From: AP-15 sp963789025
GTDB lineage: Bacteria; Pseudomonadota; Alphaproteobacteria; ATCC43930; CGMCC-115725
Reading direction: 5' to 3'
Assembly (NCBI GenBank): GCA_963789025.1
Contig: CAWBIT010000006.1
Span: 62,001 to 126,000 of the forward strand
DNA length: 64,000 bases
How positions within the stretch are numbered: the first letter of the stretch is position 1; each line of letters opens with the position of its first letter. Position numbers and translations under genes: made by a program. Below the pieces are notes generated by a model. It was not told where the DNA came from, did no database searches, and saw only the letters and a list, made by a program, of their open reading frames with translations. Of the stretch, positions 50,554-59,575 are shown in pieces.

Positions 50554-53500
50554 ATGATCTCCTCCGTCTTCATCCATCGCCCGCGGCTCGCACTCGTCAT
50601 CTCGATCGTCATTTCGATCGCCGGAGTGATCGCGCTAGGGGTGCTTCCGATCGCCCAGTTCCCCGACATCGTCCCGCCGCAGGTGCAGGTCAGCGCGCTT
50701 TATCCCGGGGCGTCGGCAGAGGCGGTCGAGGAAAGCGTCGCGCAGGTCATCGAGGCCCAGGTCAACGGTGTCGACCGGATGATCTATATGAAATCGACGT
50801 CAGGGGGCGATGGTACCTACACGCTCAACGTCACCTTCGAGGTTGGCAGCGACCCCGACCTCAATACTGTGAACGTGACCAACCAAGTCAACCAGGCGCT
50901 CGCACTATTGCCGCCCGAGGTGCAGCGCAATGGCGTGACAACGCAGAAGCAATCGACTTCCTTGCTGCAAGTCGTCGCGATCTATTCGCCTAAAGGCAGC
51001 CGCGACGCGTTGTTTCTGTCGAATTACGCCAAGATAGATTTGGTCGACACCCTGAAGCGGATAAAGGGTGTCGGCGACGCCAAGCAGCTCGGCGATCTCG
51101 AATACTCGATGCGGATCTGGCTGAACCTGGACCGCATGGCGAGCCTCGACATCACTCCGCAAGACGTCATCAACGCGATCAACTCGCAGAATACACAAGC
51201 CGCCGTCGGTCGCGTCGGGGCGGCGCCGCTCGTGCCCGATGTCGAGTTCCAACTGAACATCACCACGCAAGGCCGGCTGACCACGGTCGAGGAGTTCAAT
51301 AACATCATCGTGCGGGCTAATCCGGATGGCGGGGTGGTCCGCATCAAAGACATTGCCCGCGCCGAGCTCGGCTCGAAATCGGCCGACAGCCTCGCCCGCT
51401 ATAATGGCAAGCCGGCCGAGGCGATCACGATCTACCAGTCGCCCGGCGCCAACGCCATCGCTGTCGCCGCCGGCGTCAGGAAAGCGCTGAAGGAGATCGA
51501 ACCGCGCCTGCCGGAAGACGTCGCGTATGACGTGATGTACGACACGACGGTCTTCGTCGATGCGATGATCCACAAAGTGGAAAAGACGCTCCTCGAGGCG
51601 TTCGTGCTCGTCGGCATCGTGGTTTTCATTTTTCTCGGGAACTTGCGTGCCACTCTGATCCCGATCATCGCCGTGCCGGTGGCGCTCGTCGGCACCTTTG
51701 CGGTTATGCTGGCGCTGGGCTTCTCGGCCAACACGATCTCTCTGCTCGCTCTGGTACTGGCGATCGGTATTGTTGTCGACGATGCTATCGTCGTTGTCGA
51801 AGCGGTCGAGCATATCCTCGAGGCCGAACCGCAACTCACGCCGGCTGAAGCAACCGAGAAGGCGATGGGGCTGGTGACCGGGCCCATTATCGCGATCACC
51901 CTCGTGCTGCTTTCCGTATTCGTGCCGACGGCGTTTATCCCCGGCATCACCGGCCAGCTGTACCAGCAATTTGCGGTCGCCGTATCGGTCTCGATGCTGA
52001 TCTCGGCAATCAATGCGCTCAGCCTCTCGCCGGCCTTGTGCGCGGTCTTGCTGCGTCACCGCGGTCACCCGCGAGGGCTGATCGCCTGGCTTCAACGCGG
52101 CATCGACAGGACCCGGGACGGATATGTGGGGCTGGTTCGACCGCTGGCGCGCCGGGCGCTGATCACTGCTGCGTTGGTGATCGCGTTTGCTCTGGGGACC
52201 GGCTGGCTTTCCAAAGTCGTCCCGACGGGTTTCCTGCCGGACGAAGACCAAGGCGCGTTCTTCGCCGAGGTGCAGTTGCCGGACGCCGCGTCCTTGAACC
52301 GCACGAACAAGGTCGTGGCCCAGGTCGAGGATATTATCCAAAACCGGCCATGGACGCAAAGCGTTGTCAGCATCGCAGGCTACAGTCTCATCGACGGCTT
52401 GGCTCTACCGAACAAGGGCCTCTTCATCGTCGGTCTGAAGCCGTTTAGCGAGAGGACGGACCGTTCGCTCTCGGCCTTCTCGGCATTGGCCGAACTGCGC
52501 CCGTTGTTTCGTCAGATCGCAGCGGCGAATGTCATCGCGTTCAACCCGCCGCCGATCATGGGGATCGGCAATGCTGCCGGTTTCGAATTGCAGTTGCAGA
52601 GCCTGGCTGGGGCGACGCCAAAAGATCTCGCCGCCGTCGCCGAGGGACTGGTCATCGCCGCCAACCAGAACCCGGCATTGGCCGGCGTCTACACGACCTA
52701 TGGCGCCTCGACGCCGCAGGTCTATCTGAAACTGGACCGCGAGCGCGCCGAAACTCTCGGGGTCTCGATCGGCGACATCTTCAGCGCCCTGCAGACGACG
52801 ATGGGCGGAACCTACGTCAACGACTTCAACCGCTTTGGCCGCACCTGGCAGGTCAAGGTTCAGGCGGACGCGTCCGATCGCAAGGGCGTCCAGGATATTT
52901 TCAAGGTGCGCGTGCGAACCGCGCAGGGCGATCTGGTTCCGCTCGCCGCGGTTGCCGATGTCCAGCTGATCACCGCACCCTCATCCATCATTCGCTACAA
53001 CAATTTGCGCTCGGTCACGATCAACGGCGGTCCGGCACCCGGTTACTCGTCGGGCCAGGCGCTCGCGGCGATGCAGTCCGTCGCCGCCAATACGTTGCCC
53101 AACGGGTTCTCTTACGAATGGACCGGAATGGCGCTGCAGGAAAAGGCGGCGGCCGGGCAGACCGGTTCGATCCTCGCTCTGGCGATCGTCTTTGCCTACT
53201 TGTTCCTCGTCGGCCTCTACGAGAGCTGGACAATCCCCGTCGCGGCGTTGCTGTCGGTCGTCGTCGGCCTGTTTGGCGCGATGGCAGCTTTGAAGCTGTT
53301 CGGGCTCGACAACAATATCTACGCGCAGATCGGCATCGTCGTGCTGATCGCCCTCGCCGCCAAGAACGCTATTCTGATCGTCGAATTCGCGATGGAGCAA
53401 CGGCGAGAGGGACAGGAGATCGCCGCAGCCGCGGTCGAAGCGGCCAGACTGCGGTTCCGCGCGGTGATGATGACGTCCTTGGCCTTTATCGCCGGAATGG

Positions 53501-53718
53501 TGCCGCTCGTCATCGCGACAGGCGCGGGCCGGGCGACGATACGTGCGGTCGGCACCGCGGTGTTCGGCGGCATGGTGGCCGCGAGCTTTCTCGGGATCTT
53601 TGTGATCCCAGGCCTCTACGTGCTGTTCCAGACATTGCGGGAGCGGGTCAAGGGTCTGTCAAAATACGAGAAACCCGTGGTACGTGACCGCGCGATACCC
53701 GAGAAGGCTGCCGAATAA
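50554..53718 (+). CDS. RND efflux transporter permease (AcrB/MexB, HAE1 type)
   Basis: 1054 residues from ATG 50554. Twelve TM helices are arranged as in HAE1 pumps. FIHRPRLALVISIVISIAGV forms TM1, and the proton-relay Asp pair is in GIVVDDAIVVVEAVE (about residues 404-418). The PVALVGTFAVMLALGFS and AKNAILIVEFA segments mark TM3-TM4 and TM10-TM11. Porter-domain signatures such as YPGASAEAVEESVAQVIE and TSGGDGTYTLNVTF are present. It is a proton-driven pump for drugs, solvents or lipophilic compounds. It starts 17 bases after the adaptor stop, in one operon. No local TetR-type repressor is seen. Confidence 0.95.
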   Translation: MISSVFIHRPRLALVISIVISIAGVIALGVLPIAQFPDIVPPQVQVSALYPGASAEAVEESVAQVIEAQVNGVDRMIYMKSTSGGDGTYTLNVTFEVGSDPDLNTVNVTNQVNQALALLPPEVQRNGVTTQKQSTSLLQVVAIYSPKGSRDALFLSNYAKIDLVDTLKRIKGVGDAKQLGDLEYSMRIWLNLDRMASLDITPQDVINAINSQNTQAAVGRVGAAPLVPDVEFQLNITTQGRLTTVEEFNNIIVRANPDGGVVRIKDIARAELGSKSADSLARYNGKPAEAITIYQSPGANAIAVAAGVRKALKEIEPRLPEDVAYDVMYDTTVFVDAMIHKVEKTLLEAFVLVGIVVFIFLGNLRATLIPIIAVPVALVGTFAVMLALGFSANTISLLALVLAIGIVVDDAIVVVEAVEHILEAEPQLTPAEATEKAMGLVTGPIIAITLVLLSVFVPTAFIPGITGQLYQQFAVAVSVSMLISAINALSLSPALCAVLLRHRGHPRGLIAWLQRGIDRTRDGYVGLVRPLARRALITAALVIAFALGTGWLSKVVPTGFLPDEDQGAFFAEVQLPDAASLNRTNKVVAQVEDIIQNRPWTQSVVSIAGYSLIDGLALPNKGLFIVGLKPFSERTDRSLSAFSALAELRPLFRQIAAANVIAFNPPPIMGIGNAAGFELQLQSLAGATPKDLAAVAEGLVIAANQNPALAGVYTTYGASTPQVYLKLDRERAETLGVSIGDIFSALQTTMGGTYVNDFNRFGRTWQVKVQADASDRKGVQDIFKVRVRTAQGDLVPLAAVADVQLITAPSSIIRYNNLRSVTINGGPAPGYSSGQALAAMQSVAANTLPNGFSYEWTGMALQEKAAAGQTGSILALAIVFAYLFLVGLYESWTIPVAALLSVVVGLFGAMAALKLFGLDNNIYAQIGIVVLIALAAKNAILIVEFAMEQRREGQEIAAAAVEAARLRFRAVMMTSLAFIAGMVPLVIATGAGRATIRAVGTAVFGGMVAASFLGIFVIPGLYVLFQTLRERVKGLSKYEKPVVRDRAIPEKAAE

Positions 53719-53766
53719 AGCAGCCGTGCGGGTATTGCCGCATGGGGCATCCGCGAACGGTATCAG

Positions 53767-54423
53767 ATGATCAGTCGCTTCCGTACTTTTCTGGCCGGGT
53801 TCTTCGTCCTGTTGCCGCTGGCCGTGACGATTACCGTCATCGTATGGGTCGGTACGTTTATTTACGCCTATGTCGGTCCGGACAGTGCGATTGGGCGCAT
53901 TTTGCTCTCGATCGGGTTTCGCTTGTCGGACTCGCCGATAGCAGCTTATGCGCTCGGCGCGATCGTAGTGATCGGGCTGATTTATCTCCTTGGGCTCACC
54001 GTCGAATCCCGCCTGGAAAGCCGGGTTCGTCTGCTCATCGATTCCTTGATGCAGCGCATCCCGTTCGTCCGCAACCTGTACGACGTCACCCAGCGATTTG
54101 TCGCGATCATGGACAGAAGGGAAGAGGACGGGCTGAAGAGCATGAGCCCGGTGTGGTGCTTCTTCGGCGGCGCCGGCGGCGCCGGCGTTCTTGGGCTATT
54201 GCCGATGCCCAAGCCGATTCTTATCGGCGGCGAGCCTTACCATGTCGTCCTCATCCCCTCGGCACCGGTGCCGGTCGGGGGCGCGTTGATCTATGTCCCG
54301 GCGGCGTGGGTCAAGCCAGCCAATATCGGCGTGGAAACCCTGATGAGCATCTATGTATCGATGGGCGTGACCTCGCCGCAAATCGTCGAGAGTGACTCGG
54401 ACCCTGCGCCATCGCGCCATTAG
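53767..54423 (+). CDS. DUF502 family membrane protein
   Basis: 218 residues. Two N-terminal TM segments (TFLAGFFVLLPLAVTITVIV, about residues 6-25, and a segment near 60-80, AAYALGAIVVIGLIYLLGL) precede a soluble part with the family pattern DSLMQRIPFVRNLYDVTQRF, VLIPSAPVPVGGALIYVP and GVETLMSIYVSMG. DUF502 proteins are found in bacteria and plants; their role is unknown. It follows the RND genes by about 50 bases and may be cotranscribed. Confidence 0.9.
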   Translation: MISRFRTFLAGFFVLLPLAVTITVIVWVGTFIYAYVGPDSAIGRILLSIGFRLSDSPIAAYALGAIVVIGLIYLLGLTVESRLESRVRLLIDSLMQRIPFVRNLYDVTQRFVAIMDRREEDGLKSMSPVWCFFGGAGGAGVLGLLPMPKPILIGGEPYHVVLIPSAPVPVGGALIYVPAAWVKPANIGVETLMSIYVSMGVTSPQIVESDSDPAPSRH

Positions 54424-54424
54424 A

Positions 54425-54585
54425 GCAGATTCCGATCAGGCTGCACCACTCACTCCAATCGTCATTGCGAGCGGCAGCGCAGCAATCTCGGGCCGCGGAG
54501 CGCTCGATCAGACAAGATTGCTTCGTCGCGCGAGGCGTTCCTCGCAATGACAGCGCCAATCTGATCGAAACCCGCTCTACGACCG
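54425..54585. repeat. Palindromic intergenic repeat, family D
   Basis: GTCATTGCGAGCGGCAGCGC at 54461 pairs with the right arm ...CGTTCCTCGCAATGAC ending at 54551, with inner CAGCAATCT and AGATTGCTTCG arms. Outer sequences GAGCAGATTCCGATCAGG and CCAATCTGATCGAAACCCGCTC are also partly complementary. This GTCATTGCGAG type is common in alphaproteobacteria. It separates DUF502 from the frameshifted cupin gene. Confidence 0.8.
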
Positions 54586-54609
54586 GGGCTTTCGGCGAAC
54601 TCGGGCAAC

Positions 54610-55091
54610 TCAATACGGCGTGCCGTCCCGATGCACAAAGACGCGCTCGCCGCTCGGGGTGAGCGCTCTGCCAATGTCCTCGTCCGGGTAGATGACGGTA
54701 TCTCCGGGATTGCGGTCGCCGATCTCCAAATAGACGACGTCGCGGCTGGTGCGGTTGATCAGGTGGTGGGCGTCGCCCGAGCCGGCTTTGAAGCCGGCGC
54801 ACATGCCCGGACGCAACGGCGTCTCGCCGGCATTGTCACGAGAACGGGTTCGCCCTCGACGATGTAGATGAATTCGTCCTCGCGCATATGAGTATGGCGC
54901 AGCGCCGACATGCCGCCCGGCGGCAACTTCGTCAGGTTCACCCCGAAATTGGTCAGCCCAAACACGTCGCCGAGCGCCCGCCTTTCGCGTCCTGCGACCC
55001 GCGCGGCGAAAGGCGCGGGGTAGCCGCGGGCGGGGCGGGCCGGCGGCACGGCTGCGGCTTCGATTGCGGCCGGCTTGGTTGCTTCCGACAT
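54610..55091 (-). pseudogene. Cupin-domain protein, one-base frameshift
   Basis: The N-terminal frame from ATG 55091 (GGAGGAGACCC upstream) reads to about 54836. It holds cupin motif 1: PPGGMSALRHTHMREDEFIYIVEGEPVLVT (His, His, Glu ligands; shown in parts as LRHTHMREDEF). The continuation in the next frame to 54610 holds motif 2, RPGMCAGFKAGSGDAHHLIN, and a tail DTVIYPDEDIGRALT. One base is missing near 54835-54838, where family members read VTDAGETPL. Both halves are otherwise intact. It is divergent from the racemase-like gene, which is also frameshifted. Confidence 0.8.
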
Positions 55092-55143
55092 GGGTCTCCT
55101 CCACATCCGAGTTTCCGCACGGAATTATGTGCTAGGCTGATGC

Positions 55144-55885
55144 ATGATTGAAAGAACTCGGATCGCCTGGGGCGGGAAGACGCTGTACGGCGCGAGGGTC
55201 GGCATCCTGATGCTCGAAGACTCGGTTCCCGCGTATTCCCGGCGATATGGGGAATGCCGAGACGTGGCCGTTTCCGGTCCTCTACAAGGTTGTGCCGGGT
55301 GCGTCGCCGCGCCGCGTCGTATGCGAAAAGGCCGAGGGCCTGCTGGATGAATTCCTCGCTGCCGCCGAGGAGCTCGTCCGCCTGGGCGCCGACGGCATCA
55401 CCACGACTTGCGGGTTCCTGTCGCTTTATCAGCGGGAGATCGCCGCCCATGTCGGCGTACCGGTCGCGGCGTCGAGCCTGATGCAGATCCCGTTCATCGA
55501 GCGCGTGCTGCCGCCCGGCAAGCGTGCCGGCGTTCTGACCGTCAGTGCCGCGAACCTCACGGAGGAGCATTTGCGCGCCGCGGGCGCCGATCCGGCGACC
55601 CCGGTCGTCGGCACCGACGACGGCAGCGAGTTCAGCCGCATCATGATCAACGACGAGGAGCGGCTCGATGTCGCCGCGGCTGAGCGCGACATCCTTGCGG
55701 CCGGCGACAGGCTCGTCGCAAGCCACGACGGCATTGGCGCGGTGCTCCTCGAATGCACCAATATGGTGCCATATGCCTATGCTTTGTCGCAGCGCCTGCG
55801 TCTCCCGGTATTCAGCATCTACACCTTCGTGACCTGGTTCCACTCCGGTCTAATCCCGCGTGATTTCGGCCACCCTAGAAGATGA
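55144..55885 (+). pseudogene. Aspartate/glutamate racemase-superfamily protein, one-base frameshift
   Basis: The first frame from ATG 55144 gives about 29 residues (ARVGILMLEDSVP). The +1 frame then carries the rest to 55885, with RIPGDMGNAETWPFPVLYKV, the first catalytic-type Cys in GITTTCGFLSLYQ and the second in AVLLECTNMVPYAYALSQ, plus VFSIYTFVTWF. Removing one C from CCC 55228-55230 joins them as DSVPRIPGDMGN. The family includes racemases and maleate isomerases with a Cys pair; the substrate is unknown. Divergent from the cupin gene. Confidence 0.82.
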
Positions 55886-55895
55886 GGAGTTGCCG

Positions 55896-56243
55896 ATGAC
55901 CATTCGTAACTGCCGCCCCCTGCCTGCCGCCGGTGTTGCCCTTAGTTGCCTTGTGCTGACGGTCTGCGCCGGACAGACCCCGACAGCGACAAACTGGGTC
56001 AAGTCGGGCGCGGACGACCAGACGATCGCCCGCGAGCTCGCCGACTGCAATGCGCAGGCCAATGCGGCGCTGGCCAACGAACAGGGCATCAACGCCGACA
56101 TCAACGCGACGCTCGGGGGAAACTGGCAACTCGGCGGGACCCAGAGTATTGAAGCGCAGTCGATGCGCCGGCAGGCCGACGGCTATGCCGACCAAGTCCT
56201 CAACAACTGCATGCGCGCCAAAGGGTTCACCAAAGAAGGCTGA
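55896..56243 (+). CDS. Small exported hypothetical protein
   Basis: 115 residues from ATG 55896 (GAGGAG upstream). The N-terminus is a signal peptide (LPAAGVALSCLVLTVCAG) with a Cys that might be a weak lipobox (LTVC). The mature part is rich in Ala, Asn and Gln, with two Cys (DCNAQANAAL and NNCMRAKGF) likely to form a disulfide. I do not recognise the family; the C-terminal NNCMRAKGF resembles small outer-membrane-associated alphaproteobacterial proteins. Its stop abuts the stop of the convergent lipoprotein gene. Confidence 0.65.
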   Translation: MTIRNCRPLPAAGVALSCLVLTVCAGQTPTATNWVKSGADDQTIARELADCNAQANAALANEQGINADINATLGGNWQLGGTQSIEAQSMRRQADGYADQVLNNCMRAKGFTKEG

Positions 56244-56621
56244 TCAAGGCCAGCCCCAGGGGCCCCAATCCCAGTCGCTCTGGTACATGAGAGCGGTCAT
56301 TTGGGCTTCGTCGGCGAGTTGTTTAGCGAATATCTCTTGCCGATACGCCGCCCAGTTCTGCTGCCTGCCGAAATAGACGCAGCGGCATACCAGCGGGTCG
56401 GCATACAAATACACCGGCTGACCGTTCACCGCGCGGGTGACGAATTTGTTCGGCGGCAGGCTGCGCATCGCCGCCAGGCGCTGCGGGTTGTCGGCGATCC
56501 TGATCTGAAAACCTGCCGCAGCGAGGAGGTCTTCTTTCTGTCCGACCAGCTGCTGTTGGCTGGCGCAGCCGGCGACAACCAGCAAACCGGCGAGGGCACA
56601 GAAGGCGATCAGCTTTGTCAC
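56244..56621 (-). CDS. Small lipoprotein
   Basis: 125 residues. A clear lipoprotein signal (LIAFCALAGLLVVAGC, lipobox VAGC at about residues 16-19) is followed by ASQQQLVGQKEDLLAAAGFQ and a compact domain with IADNPQRLAAMRSLPPNKF, VYLYADPLVCRCVYFG and AYRQEIFAKQLADE. Proteins of this size with a D-P-x-x-C-x-C-x-Y-x-G motif occur widely in alphaproteobacteria, with no known function. Convergent with the preceding gene. Confidence 0.8.
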   Translation of the reverse strand: MTKLIAFCALAGLLVVAGCASQQQLVGQKEDLLAAAGFQIRIADNPQRLAAMRSLPPNKFVTRAVNGQPVYLYADPLVCRCVYFGRQQNWAAYRQEIFAKQLADEAQMTALMYQSDWDWGPWGWP

Positions 56622-56690
56622 TGCGATATCCCCTGTAGAAACATCGCTGACCTTAGCCGATCGAAATCGCGCGGCGCAACCGACCGGCCG

Positions 56691-57950
56691 CTAGACATCG
56701 AGCCCGTAGATCGCGCGGGGCTCGTGAACCCCGCGCAGCCGATAATGGCCGAGAGGCTGGAGCCCACTGCAGTTCCCGGCCGCGGCGGCAAACTCTGCGG
56801 AGACCAGCACCTTGCGGCCCAAAGGTTCGCATAGAGTTTCAATGCGCGCCGCCTCGTTGACGGCGGGCCCGATCACCGTGAAATCGAGGCGGTCGGCGGC
56901 GCCGACATTGCCGTACAATACTTCCCCGATATGCAATGCCAGATCGACCTCGGCGACCGGCTTGGACGCCTCGGTCCGCGCGCGATTGGCCAGGTCGAGC
57001 GCGTGCATTGCCTCTCTCGCCGCATCGATCGCATTGCGGCAGGTCTCGGCTTGCGTCTCCGCCAGCAGCGGAAAGATCGCGAGCATGCCATCGCCCATAA
57101 ATTTCAATACTTCCCCGCCACGCGAACGCAGTGGAGCGGTCAGTGTCTCGAATACCTCGTCGAGCAGCTCAATGACCTCCAGCCCCGCGGTGCTGTCGGC
57201 AAGTTTTGTGAAGCCCCGCATGTCGGCGAACCACAGCACGGCGCGGATGCTCTCGACGGAACCGCGCTCCACCGCCCCGGCATGGACCCGCCGCCCGGCA
57301 TCGCCGCCGAGATAGGCTTCGAGGAGCCCCGAAGCGATCGTGTGGCCGGCATGCGCCATAACCGCCAGCGACAGGGCCGGCAATACGGCCCGCAGCAAGG
57401 TGAGGTCATCCTCGCTGAAACCCTCCCGGCGGTCGGTCGTAAAAGAATAGGCTATGCCGGTTCCGCGCGAGGCGTCGCCCTCTGGCCCGAAACGGACGAT
57501 TTGGGCGAAATAGTCCGTGCCGCCCGCCCTGGCGAGCTCTTCGAGCAGCGGAAAGTCGAGGAGCGCCTCGGGTCCGCAGAGATGCCGGCGGAGATGCCGC
57601 CAAGGATCGCCCCTTCCGCCCTCGGCCCGTGCTTGGCCAACCAGATAGGCGAACGGGCTCGTCAGCCAATCTCGGCGATACTCGGTGCCGCGTTCGAATT
57701 GCGAAGGCTCGATCGCATTGAGGTCGCGATGCCAGAGATAGCTGTACCCGCCCCATTGCGGATGCAATGTCCGCATCGCCGCTGAGGCCCGCCACAGCGG
57801 CAGCCCCCCGAGGACAAGTCGCTGACAGAAACCGTCGAACAGCTCGGCAGCAGCAGTGCCGAGCAATCCCTGTCGTACCGCCCAGACGTGCAGCTCGATG
57901 ATGCGCTGCCCGAGCGGGGCGTCAAAGCTGATCGGCCGCGGCTCGGACAT
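56691..57950 (-). CDS. Adenylate/guanylate cyclase domain protein
   Basis: 419 residues. The first 215 form an unassigned sensory part (LWRASAAMRTLHPQWGGYSY, GTGIAYSFTTDRREGFSEDD). The class III catalytic domain begins ESIRAVLWFADMRGFTKLAD (metal Asp, about residues 234-253). It continues with VLKFMGDGMLAIFP (second Asp in the GDG loop), LHIGEVLYGNVGAADRLDFT and GPAVNEAARIE (transition-state Asn/Arg region). All catalytic positions needed for activity appear present. The product is most likely cAMP. It lies 3 bases after the DsbA-like gene on the same strand. Confidence 0.9.
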   Translation of the reverse strand: MSEPRPISFDAPLGQRIIELHVWAVRQGLLGTAAAELFDGFCQRLVLGGLPLWRASAAMRTLHPQWGGYSYLWHRDLNAIEPSQFERGTEYRRDWLTSPFAYLVGQARAEGGRGDPWRHLRRHLCGPEALLDFPLLEELARAGGTDYFAQIVRFGPEGDASRGTGIAYSFTTDRREGFSEDDLTLLRAVLPALSLAVMAHAGHTIASGLLEAYLGGDAGRRVHAGAVERGSVESIRAVLWFADMRGFTKLADSTAGLEVIELLDEVFETLTAPLRSRGGEVLKFMGDGMLAIFPLLAETQAETCRNAIDAAREAMHALDLANRARTEASKPVAEVDLALHIGEVLYGNVGAADRLDFTVIGPAVNEAARIETLCEPLGRKVLVSAEFAAAAGNCSGLQPLGHYRLRGVHEPRAIYGLDV

Positions 57951-57953
57951 GAC

Positions 57954-58574
57954 CTATACGCGCCGCCGGGCGCCGGCCTTCTCGAGCAGCTGCTCCAAGA
58001 CCTCATAGGGTTGCGCACCGACGACGCCGTAGCGCGCGGCGGCGAAGGTCGGGACCCCGGTCACGCCCCACCGGCGCGATTTCGCCCAATCGGCGTCGAC
58101 CGCCTCCTTGAAGCGGCGCTCGGCCAGGACCTGCCGCGCTTCCTCCGCCGGCAACCCGACCGATTGCGCGATTTCGACCAATACATCGGGGTCCCCGATA
58201 TTGCGGGCATGGACAAAATAGGCTCGATAGAGGGCGTCGTGGATTGCCTCGCCGCCCGGCTGGGTGTCGGCCCATTTGCCGAGCTCCTGTGCGAGCCGGC
58301 TGTTGTAGGTGTGAGTGCGTCGGCCATAGGGCAGTCCCTCGGAATCCATCAGCCCCTTCATGCGGGCATACATAGCCTCGGGGTCGACGTTGCGCCCGGC
58401 GTAGAGCTCCGCCATCGAGCGGCCTTCCGCAGGGGTTTCCGGATGCAATGGGAAGTGCACCAGGACAGTGTCGATTTCGAACGTCTGCTTCAGCTTTTCA
58501 ATACGCACGGTACTGAGATAGCACCAGGGTCAGACGTAATCGGTGAAGATCTCCAATTTGGTCGGTTCGTCCAT
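57954..58574 (-). CDS. DsbA/FrnE-family oxidoreductase with in-frame TGA, predicted selenoprotein (U-P-W-C)
   Basis: 206 residues if the TGA at 58530-58532 (codon 15) is read as selenocysteine. The start is ATG 58574 with GGAGAACC upstream: MDEPTKLEIFTDYV-U-PWCYLS, where the family (DsbA-like thioredoxin domain of FrnE/2-hydroxychromene-2-carboxylate isomerase type) reads DYVCPWCYLG. The remaining frame is complete: LHPETPAEGRSM, FVHARNIGDPDVL, the cis-Pro loop GVTGVPTFAA (about residues 175-184). A candidate SECIS hairpin, CAGUAC-CGUGC-GUAUUG, has its loop 21-25 bases after the TGA. Without readthrough only a fragment from GTG 58508 lacking the active site would be made. Confidence 0.82.
58502..58518 (-). 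promoter_or_regulatory. Candidate SECIS-like hairpin after the TGA of the DsbA-like gene
   Basis: The mRNA can form a six-pair stem CAGUAC/GUAUUG (with one G-U pair) around a five-base loop CGUGC, 15-31 bases after the TGA. Loop distance and the GU in the loop fit bacterial SECIS elements. Extra pairs below the stem are possible (U-A). Found by eye, not computed. Confidence 0.55.
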
Positions 58575-58628
58575 CGATTGGTTCTCCTTGGTTGCCAATT
58601 TCAATTCGTCGATCCCGAGCAAAGAGGC

Positions 58629-58745
58629 CGCCATCCCGGCGAAGGCCGGGACCCATTGTTCCGCTGCTCCAAGCTCTTCAAGATTTGCACTGCTTACCGA
58701 CGTTCGTGCGGCACCACAATGGGCCCCGGCCTGTGCCGGGGTGGC
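58629..58745. repeat. Palindromic intergenic repeat, family E
   Basis: CGCCATCCCGGCGAAGGCCG...CCCATTGT at the left pairs with ACAATGGG...CCGGGGTGGCG at the right; inner CCCGGC/GCCGGG arms also pair. It separates the DsbA-like gene from the SDR gene and resembles repeats common in alphaproteobacteria. Confidence 0.75.
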
Positions 58746-58755
58746 GAAGTGTGGG

Positions 58756-59517
58756 TCACAGGGTCAGGCCGCCGTCGACGATGATCGTCTGGCCGGTGAT
58801 CATCGCGCCGCCGGCGCACAGGAAGAAAATCGTCTCGGCGATGTCCTCGGGCTTGCAGGCGCGCTTGAGCGGGGTACGCTCGATCGAGGTCGTCTTGCGG
58901 TCCGCCGGCCAGTCCTTGTTCCATGGGCTGTCGACAAAGCCTGGCGCCACCGCGTTGACGCGGATCTCGGGTGCCAAGGTCCGCGCGCGAGAGCGCGTCA
59001 GATTGATGAGGCCGGCCTTGCTCGTCGCATAGGGAATGCTGCTGCCCGAGCCCTGAACGCCGGCGATTGAGGCGGTGTTGCAGATTGCGCCGTGCGCCGC
59101 CTTTAAGGCCGGCACCGCGGCATGGGCGCAGCGGAACGGGCCGATCAAATTCGTCGTCAAAATCCTCGACCAGAAATCCTCGGTTAGCGCATCGAGGTCG
59201 GAGAACGGGATCGGCGTCGGGGTCGCCGGAGTCCCGGCATTGTTTACGAGAAAGTCGAGTCGCCCGAGGCTGTCGATCGCCCTGGTCACCATGCGCTCGG
59301 CTTCGCCGGGCCGCGACACGTCCCCCGGCGCCGCGACGACCCGCCGGCCCTCCGCCTTGAGCCGGGCGACCTGATCGGGCCCCCGCCGGTCGTCGGGCAG
59401 ATGGTTGAGCGCCACCGTCGCGCCGCAGCCGGAAAAGATGTCGGCGGCGGCGAGCCCGATACCCGAGGCCGCCCCGGTCACCAGCACCGCTTTGCCAGCC
59501 AGATCCGCACTGATCAT
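58756..59517 (-). CDS. SDR-family oxidoreductase (classical)
   Basis: 253 residues from ATG 59517. The cofactor motif TGAASGIGLAAADIF is near residues 14-28, NNAG in DFLVNNAGTPATP, catalytic Ser in ICNTASIAGVQGSG and Tyr-x-x-x-Lys in PYATSKAGLINLTR (about 160-173). PG motif in AVAPGFVDSPWN and the C-terminal GQTIIVDGGLTL are standard. NALNHLP after strand 2 lacks an acidic residue, so NADP is more likely. Substrate unknown. Confidence 0.93.
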   Translation of the reverse strand: MISADLAGKAVLVTGAASGIGLAAADIFSGCGATVALNHLPDDRRGPDQVARLKAEGRRVVAAPGDVSRPGEAERMVTRAIDSLGRLDFLVNNAGTPATPTPIPFSDLDALTEDFWSRILTTNLIGPFRCAHAAVPALKAAHGAICNTASIAGVQGSGSSIPYATSKAGLINLTRSRARTLAPEIRVNAVAPGFVDSPWNKDWPADRKTTSIERTPLKRACKPEDIAETIFFLCAGGAMITGQTIIVDGGLTL

Positions 59518-59575
59518 ATCGCGCGCCTCTGCTGAGATCGAACCCGAGCGCAGCATGCGCCGGCCGCTCCGGCTG

